A DNA stretch of 11,028 nt from positions 1-11,028 of the forward strand of contig JAGRCC010000245.1 of assembly GCA_020433785.1 (NCBI GenBank), given 5' to 3'. Both the position numbers and the translations under genes were made by a program. The notes under the pieces were generated by a model. The model had not been told where the DNA came from, did not search any database, and saw nothing but the letters and a program-made list of their open reading frames with translations. Of this stretch, positions 1 through 7,242 are shown one piece after another. Every line of letters starts with the position of its first letter. The first letter of the stretch is position 1. The DNA comes from Anaerolineae bacterium (GTDB lineage Bacteria > Chloroflexota > Anaerolineae > 4572-78 > J111).

Positions 1-26
1 CAATAATCTTTTACCAGAAAAATGTT

Positions 27-2114
27 ATGAGCGAACAATCTTCCAAAGAACAGAGTTTGAATAAAGCCTTATACACCCTGGTTCGGCATGTTGGGCTGAC
101 GCCCGAAGACGTGTCGAACCTGCGCCTGTCGCATTTGCGATTGGCCGGAAAACATCCCAGCATTGTCATTCCGGCGGCGGATGAACACCAAGCCAAAACC
201 GTTGAACTTGATCTGGACGCCCACCGCGCGTTGGTGGCCTGGTTGGTAACGCGGCCTGACTCGGTCAGCGATTTTCTATTTCCCGGTGAGAGCGAAGACC
301 CGTTGGATCTGGCCCATATTCGGCAAGCCGTTAACCAGGTGGCTGACACCGCGCCGCCGCCTAACCCCAAACCGGCCGAACCAGAGCCGGCGCCAGCGTC
401 GCCGCCGCCGCCCGCGCCATCATCGCCTGTGCCGGAACCAATGCCATCACCACCCAATGACGATCTGCCGCCGCCGCCGCCCCAACCCGGTCCTTACCAG
501 ACCCGACCTTTCTCACCACCGCCGGCGCCTCCGGAAATGAGAATGCCGCCCCGGCCCGGCGAGCCGCCGCGAATGCGGCCGTCGAACTTACCGTTTCCGC
601 CACCTGCTGCACCTGAGGCTGATGGGCCGCCGCTAGGCCGGCCCGAGCCGCCGCCGTCGGTTTCTCGGCCGGTGCGGCCGCAGCCTACTTCACCGCTGCC
701 GGATAACTTGCCGCCGCCCGAAGAGGAAAGCATCGGACCGATTGAACGGCGGGAACCGACTCGCCCGCAACCTGTCGGGCGTAAAGAACCGCAGAAACCA
801 CCCCGCCCGATACCGAACAAGGCCAAGGTGCGCACACCGCCCAAAGCGGTGCGCAAGCGAGACAGCGGATCGACGCCGGTGATCGTTCAGCGTAAAGATT
901 CGGAGCCAATTTTGCCGCCGGTCAGCGTCTCACCGGCAGGACCGTTCCCTGCCGCCTCGGGCGAGGTGCCGGCTGAGACCCCAATGCCGCTTCAAGCTGA
1001 ACCGCTTGCGGCTGACGCTGCCGGTCCAACAATGATGAAAGCTGAAGCGGAGCCGATTAAAGCGGAAGCCGTCGCCGCCGAGAGTGTCGAACCGACCGGG
1101 GCGCCGATTGCGCCTAAAAATGAAGTCGATGCGAAAAAAGATATAACCGCCGAAGCCGAAGCTCAATCTGAAGCGATTGGCGAAGTTGAGGCTGAGAAAT
1201 CCGATGTAGAGACGCCGGCAGTGCCCGAAGCGCTAATTGGTCAAGAGATCGAACCTAAACGAACTCGCCGCAAAAAGCGAGTCAAGAAAGCCGCCGCGCC
1301 GGCTTGGCAAGAACGGCTGTCGCAGCCGATGACGCTCTCATTTGCCATTGGCGGCGGCATAATCCTGCTGGCCTTATGCGTGGTTTGCGCGGGCAGTGGT
1401 TGGTTTGTCGCGATGCAGGAGGAAGGCGGTCTGTTAGCCAGCTTGGGGCTAGCTCAACCCGCTGTTACCTTGCCCACCGATGAACCTGAGGCCGAGGCGA
1501 CAGACGAGTCGCTTGAACCGGCGGCGGTAGAGTCGCCTATTTCTCCGGTGTCTACACCGACGCTGCCGTCCACCAGTACGTCTACCGCTACGCCTACGCT
1601 CCTGCCGGTCACCGATACCCCTGCTGCGACCGACACACCCACCCTTGAAGCAACTGGCACGCCCGAACCCACTGACACCCCTGAACCGACTGATACGCCC
1701 GAACCCACCAATACCCCGACCGAAGAGGTTGTTGAAGAAGAAGAGGCAGCGGAGCCGACCGTCGAACCCACGCCGGCCTCCCAATTTAAATACGATGCGC
1801 CGGTCTTGCTGTCACCCAAGCCCGAGGAGTCGTTTATTGGCTTTAATGAAATCATTCTTAAGTGGCAGCCGGTAGATTTAGCCGAGGATGAGCAATACGC
1901 GGTGCGTATGGTTTACCCATTCAACGGTCAGCCTACCTACCAGGGGTCGAATGTTAAAGAGCCGCAGTGGGTGGTGCCGCTATCGCTTTACCAGCAGATC
2001 GATCCGCCGAGCAGCCGCTACGAATGGTTTGTGATTATCGAGCGAGTAAATGAAGAAGGGGTTGGAACGGCTGTCAGCCCTGAAAGTGAACACCGGGTCT
2101 TTGATTGGCGATAG
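27..2114 (+). CDS. Single-pass membrane protein with degenerate tyrosine-recombinase-like N-domain, Pro-rich region, Thr/Pro stalk and FN3-like ectodomain
   Basis: Function unknown. Residues about 12-107 resemble the first half of a tyrosine recombinase catalytic domain: a helix, then V-G-L-T-P-E-D-V, L-R-L-S-H-L, a beta hairpin, and D-F-L-F-P near 82-86. The box I catalytic Arg position is Thr25, and the His-x-x-Arg and Tyr boxes are absent, so strand cleavage is not expected. Residues about 109-300 are very Pro-rich. Residues 335-410 are Ala/Glu-rich, and a basic patch (411-421) precedes a membrane helix at 437-462. This predicts an N-terminus inside and C-terminus outside. A Thr/Pro stalk (about 503-575) leads to a beta-rich domain (589-695) resembling FN3-type modules of Chloroflexota surface proteins. 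The ATG at 27 is the first in frame and has no clear Shine-Dalgarno. The upstream region is outside the window. Transcription probably ends at the shared terminator at 2204-2231. A signalling or envelope scaffold role is inference only. Confidence 0.88.
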   Translation: MSEQSSKEQSLNKALYTLVRHVGLTPEDVSNLRLSHLRLAGKHPSIVIPAADEHQAKTVELDLDAHRALVAWLVTRPDSVSDFLFPGESEDPLDLAHIRQAVNQVADTAPPPNPKPAEPEPAPASPPPPAPSSPVPEPMPSPPNDDLPPPPPQPGPYQTRPFSPPPAPPEMRMPPRPGEPPRMRPSNLPFPPPAAPEADGPPLGRPEPPPSVSRPVRPQPTSPLPDNLPPPEEESIGPIERREPTRPQPVGRKEPQKPPRPIPNKAKVRTPPKAVRKRDSGSTPVIVQRKDSEPILPPVSVSPAGPFPAASGEVPAETPMPLQAEPLAADAAGPTMMKAEAEPIKAEAVAAESVEPTGAPIAPKNEVDAKKDITAEAEAQSEAIGEVEAEKSDVETPAVPEALIGQEIEPKRTRRKKRVKKAAAPAWQERLSQPMTLSFAIGGGIILLALCVVCAGSGWFVAMQEEGGLLASLGLAQPAVTLPTDEPEAEATDESLEPAAVESPISPVSTPTLPSTSTSTATPTLLPVTDTPAATDTPTLEATGTPEPTDTPEPTDTPEPTNTPTEEVVEEEEAAEPTVEPTPASQFKYDAPVLLSPKPEESFIGFNEIILKWQPVDLAEDEQYAVRMVYPFNGQPTYQGSNVKEPQWVVPLSLYQQIDPPSSRYEWFVIIERVNEEGVGTAVSPESEHRVFDWR
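1659..1712 (+). repeat. Three tandem 18-bp units encoding TPEPTD/N in the stalk
   Basis: Three consecutive 18-bp units (1659-1676, 1677-1694, 1695-1712) encode TPEPTD, TPEPTD and TPEPTN. The units differ at synonymous third positions, so the repeat is old or held at protein level rather than freshly duplicated. It forms part of the extracellular Thr/Pro stalk. Such stalks usually act as extended spacers and are possible glycosylation targets; that role is inferred. Confidence 0.8.
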
Positions 2115-2127
2115 GAAATAGGTGTTT

Positions 2128-2177
2128 GTAGTAACCGCTTTAGCCGCAGCTAGCAAGATGGCTAAAGCCATTACTAC
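2128..2177. repeat. REP-like inverted repeat
   Basis: An 18-nt left arm (2128-2145, beginning gtagtaac) pairs with a right arm (2160-2177, ending attactac) at 16 of 18 positions, around a 14-nt loop. It lies between two convergent genes, just after the stop of the upstream one. The placement and long imperfect palindrome resemble REP or small MITE-like elements scattered in bacterial genomes. A second copy is not present in this window, so its repeat status rests on resemblance. It could also act as an RNA hairpin that protects the 3' end. Confidence 0.55.
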
Positions 2178-2203
2178 GAACCAGCGTGTTATAAAATTGA
2201 ATC

Positions 2204-2231
2204 AAAAAGCCTCCTAAATGGGAGGCTTTTT
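2204..2231. terminator. Bidirectional rho-independent terminator
   Basis: The stem gcctcc (2209-2214) pairs with ggaggc (2221-2226) around a 6-nt loop. It is flanked by five A on the left and five T on the right, so a U-tract follows the hairpin on either strand. It sits between the convergent membrane-protein gene (ends 2114) and radical SAM gene (ends 2249) and can serve both. Confidence 0.85.
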
Positions 2232-2248
2232 ATTTGACGGTTGCCAAT

Positions 2249-3604
2249 CTACGATGAAAAAGCGTTTCGCCAGGCAAAGGTGCGCCGGTAGCCGTAATCG
2301 GTGCTGAAACTGCCGAAGGCTTTAGCCGGCATCCGCCGGATCGGATGGCGGGCTAGCGCCCGTAGACCACGCTGGGCAATCCGGTAAGGCGAGTAAATGG
2401 CCCGACAAATTTTGTCGTATTCCCGCTCAAATTCTGGAACCGTCATTTGTTTGGGATAATACACCACATGGGCCGTATCGTAATAGCGCCAGGTTTTGTC
2501 GGGGATGAGGCGATCTTCCTGAAGCAATTGATCGCGGAAGGGTGTGCCGGGATAGGGCGTCAACACCGTGGTGCTCATGCTGTCCAGGCCCGAATTTTTG
2601 CCGAATTCCCAGGTATCCCACATCACTTGGGGGGTATCGTTATCAAAGCCAAACACAAACAACCCCACTACCCCGATACCGTGTTCTTGGATGCCTTTGA
2701 TCGAGGCCTGGTACTGCTTGATCAACCCCTTGCTCTTGCCGCCTAATTCGCGCCAGTTGTCCGGGTTAACCGACTCAAAGCCAATGAAAAATTTGTCGAG
2801 GTGGGCGCGCTTGGCCAATTTGAGCAAATCGGGATATTTGGACACGGCCATTTCAGCCTGAGTGGTCCAGCCGCGCAGCGGTAGTTTTTCCAGCGCTAAA
2901 AATAGCCGTTCGGTGTAATCGGGGTCGATGATAAAGGAGAGCCCAAAATTGTCGTCGGTCAGGAAAAAGCGGTCGAGCTTACGCCGCTCGATCTCTTCGA
3001 CAATCTCCTCGACCGGCCGAAAACGCATCTTTTGGCCGCTGACCCGGATAGCTGTGCAGAAGGAACAGTTACGGGGGCAGCCGCGCGTAATTTCCATCAT
3101 CGGGGTCCAAAAACGTCGCCGCTCGTCAACCTGCTTGATGACGCGCTCAGTCAGCGGCGCGACGCCTTTGAGATCGGCCCATTCGGTATCATCATAATGA
3201 GGCTGAAGCGTATCGTTTTGAAAATCGGCGATGATTTTAGGCCAGGTGCGGTAGGCTTCGCCGGTGACCACGACATCGGCCCAGCGTTTGACGTCTTCCG
3301 GCATCAGCGTGGCGTGATTCCCGCCGACCACAATGGTTTCGACGCCGGCCTCACGGGCAATTTGGGCAAAATATTCGGCCTGTTCAACTTCCAACGTTTT
3401 AGCCGTGATGCCAACCAGATCGTGCTTGCTCAAACTGCGCAGTTTTTTCTCGACCGGCTCCCAGTCATTGTGCCAAATTTCAACATCGATATCGTCAGGC
3501 ACCAATGAAGCCAGGCGCATCAGCGTATAAGATGCAGCGGGCGCTTTACCAAAAATCCGGCCTTCTCGGCCGGGTTGAATTAAAACAATCTTTCGGATTT
3601 CCAA
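2249..3604 (-). CDS. B12-binding-type radical SAM protein
   Basis: Predicted cytosolic radical SAM enzyme; substrate unknown. Residues about 1-130 form a Rossmann-like cobalamin-binding-type domain, with V-G-I-T-A near 64-68, V-V-G-G-N-H-A-T near 92-99 and V-V-T-G-E-A at 112-117. I do not see the D-x-H-x-x-G motif that supplies the lower cobalt ligand, so any B12 would be bound base-off without a His ligand. The iron-sulfur motif is C-P-R-N-C-S-F-C, with Cys176, Cys180 and Cys183 (CxxxCxxC). The radical SAM barrel follows to about 350, including F-I-G-F-E-S near 273-278 and L-T-P-Y-P-G-T-P at 348-355. At 451 residues it is normal for this family, which includes methylthiotransferase-, BchE- and hopanoid-type enzymes; I cannot assign a subtype. 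The start is TTG, chosen because a strong AAGGAGG lies 8 nt upstream. Confidence 0.92.
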   Translation of the reverse strand: MEIRKIVLIQPGREGRIFGKAPAASYTLMRLASLVPDDIDVEIWHNDWEPVEKKLRSLSKHDLVGITAKTLEVEQAEYFAQIAREAGVETIVVGGNHATLMPEDVKRWADVVVTGEAYRTWPKIIADFQNDTLQPHYDDTEWADLKGVAPLTERVIKQVDERRRFWTPMMEITRGCPRNCSFCTAIRVSGQKMRFRPVEEIVEEIERRKLDRFFLTDDNFGLSFIIDPDYTERLFLALEKLPLRGWTTQAEMAVSKYPDLLKLAKRAHLDKFFIGFESVNPDNWRELGGKSKGLIKQYQASIKGIQEHGIGVVGLFVFGFDNDTPQVMWDTWEFGKNSGLDSMSTTVLTPYPGTPFRDQLLQEDRLIPDKTWRYYDTAHVVYYPKQMTVPEFEREYDKICRAIYSPYRIAQRGLRALARHPIRRMPAKAFGSFSTDYGYRRTFAWRNAFSS

Positions 3605-3612
3605 GGATAAAT

Positions 3613-3619
3613 CCTCCTT
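3613..3619 (-). promoter_or_regulatory. Strong Shine-Dalgarno that fixes a TTG start
   Basis: Read on the minus strand this is AAGGAGG, 8 nt before TTG at 3604-3602. It is a near-perfect ribosome binding site and settles the non-ATG start of the radical SAM gene. Confidence 0.85.
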
Positions 3620-3688
3620 CTTGGCAAATCGAAATCGGTTACGGATAACAAATCGTGAATTTTCTCACAGCGATTTTGAATCGGCTAG

Positions 3689-3717
3689 AGTCTAGCACAG
3701 GATAAAAGCGGAAGCAA
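3689..3717 (-). promoter_or_regulatory. Predicted sigma70-type promoter of the radical SAM gene
   Basis: On the minus strand TTGCTT (3717-3712) and TAGACT (3694-3689) are separated by exactly 17 nt. The expected transcription start near 3682 gives a leader of about 78 nt before the TTG codon. Spacing and -35 are good; the -10 is a fair match. Confidence 0.6.
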
Positions 3718-3820
3718 TTTTTATAGAGACGACTGTATTTAGTCAGTGGGTGACGGGCTTGGGTCCGGTTTTAGGCAGGGATCTAGGTTCTACGCTGCTA
3801 AGAAGGTGGACTGTATCGAC

Positions 3821-3849
3821 TTGGCATCCATTAAAAAACAGGCTATGAT
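3821..3849 (+). promoter_or_regulatory. Predicted sigma70-type promoter of the AI-2E family gene
   Basis: TTGGCA (3821-3826) and TATGAT (3844-3849) are separated by exactly 17 nt, each one or two mismatches from consensus. Transcription would start near 3856, leaving a leader of about 30 nt. A Shine-Dalgarno-like AAAGGGAG (3871-3878) lies 9 nt before the ATG at 3888. Confidence 0.75.
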
Positions 3850-3887
3850 CAATATGATTCGATTTCCTATAAAGGGAGATAATACCT

Positions 3888-5099
3888 ATGTCCACAAACT
3901 TACGTTCTCCCAATTGGAGTACGCCTACCAAACTGTTTGTAGCCGCCTTTGCCACCATCTTATTAGGCTTAGCCGTTTGGCGGTTTCAATCCGTGATCAG
4001 CCCGCTGGTTGTAGCCGGGATTATTGCTTACATTCTTAACCCCCTAATTGTAATGCTTGACCGGCGAACACCAATGAGTCGGGGAGGGGCTATCGGGATT
4101 GTATATACCACGTTTGCTTTAATCGTAATGGCCTTGCTGGCCGTAGCCAGCGTCACTATCTACCAGCAAACAGCCGGGTTAATCGATGTCAGTGAGGAGG
4201 TTATTGTCAACGGGCCGGCCCAGTTTGAAGCGTTTTTTTCTCGCTCGGTCACCATCGGCCCCTGGACGTTTCAACCTAATCAATTTGAGATCGATTTTAA
4301 TACCATTTTAGAACAGTTGGCCTCGGGATTTCAGGCCATTTTAAGCCAGAGCGCCCAGTTCGTCACCGCCGCGGCGTCGATGACGGCCGGTTGGATTGGT
4401 TGGGCAGTATTGGTATTTGTCTTATCGATCTATTTTGCGATCGATTGGCCGCGTTTTGGTGGTATCATCAGCGATGCGATCTACCAGCCGGGTTATCGCC
4501 AGGACGTTAAGCGATTGTTGGCGGAGACAGGACGTATCTGGAACAGTTACCTTCGGGGTCAAACGCTATTAGCCACGTTAATGGCTGTGATTTTTGCCAT
4601 TGTGTTGTGGATTTTGGGGGTGCGGTATGCGTTACTGTTAGGGGTGTTGGCCGGAGTTTTAGATTTTATCCCGTTTGTCGGCGCGTTTATTACAGTGGCC
4701 TTATCAACAGCCGTAGCGATGTTTCAAGGTGAAAATTGGTTGGGACTTAGCCCGCTGTGGTTTGGCCTGCTCGTTTTGGGGATAGGGATTATTCTGCAGC
4801 AGATCGAGGGCAACTGGCTCAATCCACGGATTGTGGGGGGGGCCTTAGGGCTACATCCACTGTTAATTATGGTTGGCGCAATTATGGGGAGTACCTTGGC
4901 TGGATTGTTAGGCGTCATGCTGGCTGCCCCGGTTTTGGCCACAGTTAAATTGTTAGGGGTTTATGCCTGGCGTAAAATGTTTGACCTTGATCCATTTCCC
5001 AATTTAGCAGCGCCGTCTGAGCCGATGGTTGCGTCGACTCCGCCGCTTCCAACCGAGCCTGTTCCTCCGGAAGCAAAGCAGCCTCTACCTGACGCCTAA
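3888..5099 (+). CDS. AI-2E family transporter (PerM/UPF0118-like membrane protein)
   Basis: Polytopic inner-membrane protein of the AI-2E exporter/PerM family. Members have been linked to autoinducer-2 export or to Na+(Li+)/H+ antiport, but most are uncharacterised. I count roughly seven to eight hydrophobic segments: about 15-31, 36-56, 66-92, 160-186, 225-245, 247-279, 290-305 and 322-358. A soluble loop runs through about 95-158. Family hallmarks are the early S-P-L-V-V-A-G-I-I-A-Y-I-L-N-P stretch (38-52), D-F-I-P-F-V-G-A (259-266) and a C-terminal block with I-E-G-N-W-L-N-P (306-313) and G-x-x-x-A-A-P near 342-348. The last 30 residues are a Pro-rich cytoplasmic tail, typical of the phylum. 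Length (403 residues) is slightly above the usual 340-370 because of this tail. It has its own promoter and is divergent from the radical SAM gene. The transported substrate cannot be read from sequence. Confidence 0.93.
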   Translation: MSTNLRSPNWSTPTKLFVAAFATILLGLAVWRFQSVISPLVVAGIIAYILNPLIVMLDRRTPMSRGGAIGIVYTTFALIVMALLAVASVTIYQQTAGLIDVSEEVIVNGPAQFEAFFSRSVTIGPWTFQPNQFEIDFNTILEQLASGFQAILSQSAQFVTAAASMTAGWIGWAVLVFVLSIYFAIDWPRFGGIISDAIYQPGYRQDVKRLLAETGRIWNSYLRGQTLLATLMAVIFAIVLWILGVRYALLLGVLAGVLDFIPFVGAFITVALSTAVAMFQGENWLGLSPLWFGLLVLGIGIILQQIEGNWLNPRIVGGALGLHPLLIMVGAIMGSTLAGLLGVMLAAPVLATVKLLGVYAWRKMFDLDPFPNLAAPSEPMVASTPPLPTEPVPPEAKQPLPDA

Positions 5100-5116
5100 C
5101 GACATTATGCCTATGA

Positions 5117-6934
5117 TTATTCTGTCACGAGGCGAAAGTGGGCATCTAGCTCAGCCAGATTAACGCGGTTAAACCTAAGGGTAACGACCGAGTCGGGGGG
5201 CAACTCTTCTCGTAAGTGGAGTTGGGTTTCCAGATCGAGTTCCGGGATAAGGATAAGGCTGCGCGGACCTCGTTTTTCTAAAACAATGCCCTGGCCATGC
5301 CAATCGGGCCGGCGCATGAGGTAGACCAGAGTCCAATGTTGACGCGAGAGGCGCTCGGCGCGACGCACATCGCCTTCGACGGCCTCAGCCGCGCCTACGC
5401 GTTCCAGAATTTGCTGGGTGTCCAGCAAGCCGGCGCCGCGTAAATAGGCTCGCAGTTGCTGGTGAACGACCAGATCGGAATACCGCCTGAGCGGGCTGGT
5501 GGCTTTGGCGTAGATGTCCAGGCCCAAGCCGGCGTGAGGCCCCGGCATACTGGTGAGTTGGCTGCGCCGGAGGGTTAGTCGCCGGGCAAAATGACCGGCG
5601 ATGGTATCAGGAAACTCGTATGACTCAGGCGCGTCTTGAGTAGTAAATGGGAAAGGGATACCTTGACGGGCCGCAAAACCGGCGACGGCCTCTCCGGCGG
5701 CGAGCATCGCCTCTCGAACCAAGTCGCGGCTGCGCAGCGGGGGCAGCGGTTTGATGATGATGTCGCCGTCGATGACTCTGATCTTGATCTCAGGCAGATC
5801 GATGGCGATTTCACCGTTAGCCTGGCGACGAGCCTGGATAGTTTGAGCAATTTGATAAAGCTGCTTAAAAGGCGCCTGATCCAGAGCCGTTTCCACCTCT
5901 CCATAGCTTAATCTCTGAACCCTGACCCAACTGGGTCTGATCTCCAAATTCGTCACTTCCCCCACATCATTCAAATCCAATCCTATCGAGAGCGCGGGCG
6001 AGATTTCAGCTAACCCAAGCCCTAGCAAACGAGTAGCTTGAGACGGCAGCATGGTAATGGTTCGCTCCGGCAGGTAGAGGTTGGCCCCCCGCGCTCGCGC
6101 TTCGAGGTCGGCGGGGCTGTCCGGGGTAACCAAAGCGGCCACGTCGGCGATGTGGACCCACAGGCGGCTGCCATCCAGACTGAGCGCATCGTCAGGGTCC
6201 TGGCTGCCCTCGTCATCGATAGCAAAGGCAGCCAAGTGGGTCAGATCGAGCCGCTCCTCGGACGGCAAATCGGTTAGGTCAGCCGTTGATGAGGCAGCGG
6301 GTAGGCCCAGCCGAGAGGGATACGGATTGGTGGTTTCATCCCAGACGCCGTTCTTAAGTAGCCAGGCGTGAGCTGCTTCGGGGGTTTCCGCCACACCCAA
6401 AGCGTGGAGCACCCGGCTGCGATCAACCCGGCCGAAGGCCAAGGTTTCTACTTCGCGTAAGTAAATTTGGTCGTCGGGTTTAAGCTGTCCTTGATGGGCG
6501 CGATCGATGAAGTCGATCCAGGCTTGTTCTCTGGCTGTCTTGGCGGCTCGGTCTGCTTTGGTTTGGGCTACCTGCTCAGCCGAGACAGCGCTGATGGCGG
6601 TAGGGTCGCCATGAAAATAGAGGCCGTCCACCACCAACTCCCAGGTGGCCCAGGCTGTAGCCGGGGAGTATGATTCAAAGATCAGATCGGCCAGTTCCGG
6701 CAGAGATGTGCTGCTGCCCGCCAATAGTTCCCAGGCGGTTTCGACGTCGCCGAATTGCGGCTTTAACTCGCTGAGGTTGTCGACTGGGCCGGGGTGTAAC
6801 AAGGCCACATCTTTAGGGCGGACCTTGAGATGACGGCCATCTTCTAGTTTGATCTCGAATTTGTCACCGCTCTGAAGAAGTTTAGCAGGACGGTTTTTGT
6901 AAAGCACCAGGCTGTTAGGGCGTAGACTGGTCAT
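5117..6934 (-). CDS. RNase II/RNase R-family (RNB domain) 3'-5' exoribonuclease
   Basis: Predicted cytosolic processive 3'-5' exoribonuclease releasing 5'-mononucleotides from RNA. The RNB domain begins near residue 228. The magnesium-binding aspartates appear as D240, D246, D248 and D249 (A-I-D-D-E-G-S-Q-D-P-D-D-A-L), with the same spacing as D201/D207/D209/D210 of E. coli RNase II. The distal motif S-P-L-R-R-Y-S-D-L (480-488) supplies the catalytic-pocket Arg. Instead of two recognisable cold-shock domains, the N-terminus has a small basic beta-rich module (about 1-50, ending L-L-H-P-G-P) and a helical segment to about 200. The C-terminal 60 residues look like a degenerate S1/OB fold. At 605 residues it is nearer RNase II than RNase R in length. 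The ATG at 6934 has GGAG 6 nt upstream. The gene converges on the AI-2E gene with a 17-nt gap and no visible terminator. Confidence 0.93.
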   Translation of the reverse strand: MTSLRPNSLVLYKNRPAKLLQSGDKFEIKLEDGRHLKVRPKDVALLHPGPVDNLSELKPQFGDVETAWELLAGSSTSLPELADLIFESYSPATAWATWELVVDGLYFHGDPTAISAVSAEQVAQTKADRAAKTAREQAWIDFIDRAHQGQLKPDDQIYLREVETLAFGRVDRSRVLHALGVAETPEAAHAWLLKNGVWDETTNPYPSRLGLPAASSTADLTDLPSEERLDLTHLAAFAIDDEGSQDPDDALSLDGSRLWVHIADVAALVTPDSPADLEARARGANLYLPERTITMLPSQATRLLGLGLAEISPALSIGLDLNDVGEVTNLEIRPSWVRVQRLSYGEVETALDQAPFKQLYQIAQTIQARRQANGEIAIDLPEIKIRVIDGDIIIKPLPPLRSRDLVREAMLAAGEAVAGFAARQGIPFPFTTQDAPESYEFPDTIAGHFARRLTLRRSQLTSMPGPHAGLGLDIYAKATSPLRRYSDLVVHQQLRAYLRGAGLLDTQQILERVGAAEAVEGDVRRAERLSRQHWTLVYLMRRPDWHGQGIVLEKRGPRSLILIPELDLETQLHLREELPPDSVVTLRFNRVNLAELDAHFRLVTE

Positions 6935-7029
6935 AACTGTCTCCGGTAGATTTAGCTTGATCTGATGATGAGTACCGCAGCATGCTAAATAGACGAAATC
7001 GTATCGAAGGATAACATTGCGGTCTACTG

Positions 7030-7035
7030 ATTATA
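7030..7035 (-). promoter_or_regulatory. Predicted -10 box of the exoribonuclease gene
   Basis: The minus strand reads TATAAT here, a perfect -10 hexamer. No convincing -35 lies 16-18 nt upstream; the best is TGTCGA at 16 nt. A start near 7023 would give a leader of about 89 nt. Other promoters closer to the gene cannot be excluded. Confidence 0.45.
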
Positions 7036-7120
7036 GCCGAAATCCCTTATATCGACAGCTTTCTCATCTCTTGGGAGTCGACTGAGCTTAAGGCGCTCTG
7101 AGGCCAATTATGACGCTCCC

Positions 7121-7178
7121 TACTCCACCAACTCTACTAACTCAAACAACTCTATAAACTCTCAACTCGACAACTTTG
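7121..7178. repeat. Short tandem repeat, AACTC-led 9-bp units
   Basis: AACTC starts at 7130, 7139, 7148, 7157 and 7164, with AACTT at 7172. The steps are 9, 9, 9, 7 and 8 nt, and a degenerate unit precedes them at 7121. The plus strand has no G at all from 7116 to 7168 (53 nt). The array ends at the putative -35 of the DUF971 promoter. Repeat polymorphism or a protein-binding role is possible but not shown. Confidence 0.75.
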
Positions 7179-7203
7179 TATTTTAACTTTGAGCGTGTAC
7201 AAT
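7175..7203 (+). promoter_or_regulatory. Plausible promoter of the DUF971 gene
   Basis: TACAAT (7198-7203) is a good -10. TTTGTA (7175-7180) sits exactly 17 nt upstream but matches the -35 consensus at only three positions. The start would be near 7210, giving a leader of about 33 nt with a GAGG-containing ribosome site at 7227-7230. Confidence 0.5.
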
Positions 7204-7242
7204 CTAGCCCAAATTGACCATATAGTGAGGTAAGAAATTAAG

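Larger units (their letters stand above)
6935..7242. other. 308-bp divergent intergenic region
   Basis: This gap separates the minus-strand exoribonuclease from the plus-strand DUF971 gene. It holds a likely minus promoter with a perfect -10, a G-free 9-bp tandem repeat, and a plausible plus promoter next to the repeat. I see no RNA gene or open reading frame with coding character. Confidence 0.7.

Noticed and set aside
27..350. Active integrase or mobile-element marker
   Set aside because: The catalytic Arg, His-x-x-Arg and Tyr are missing, and there are no att-like repeats or tRNA nearby, so it is not evidence of an integrated element.
11..856. Minus-strand Gly/Ala/Ser-rich open frames opposite the Pro-rich gene
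   Set aside because: Their composition is the complement of GC-rich Pro codons. There is no ribosome site or domain, and the plus-strand gene explains the region.
1449..1855. Minus-strand frames reading Gly/Val/Ser repeats
   Set aside because: They are the antisense of the Thr/Pro stalk repeats.
3032..3508. 158-residue plus-strand open frame inside the radical SAM gene
   Set aside because: It is antisense to a well-supported gene with CxxxCxxC and shows no recognisable domain or start signal.
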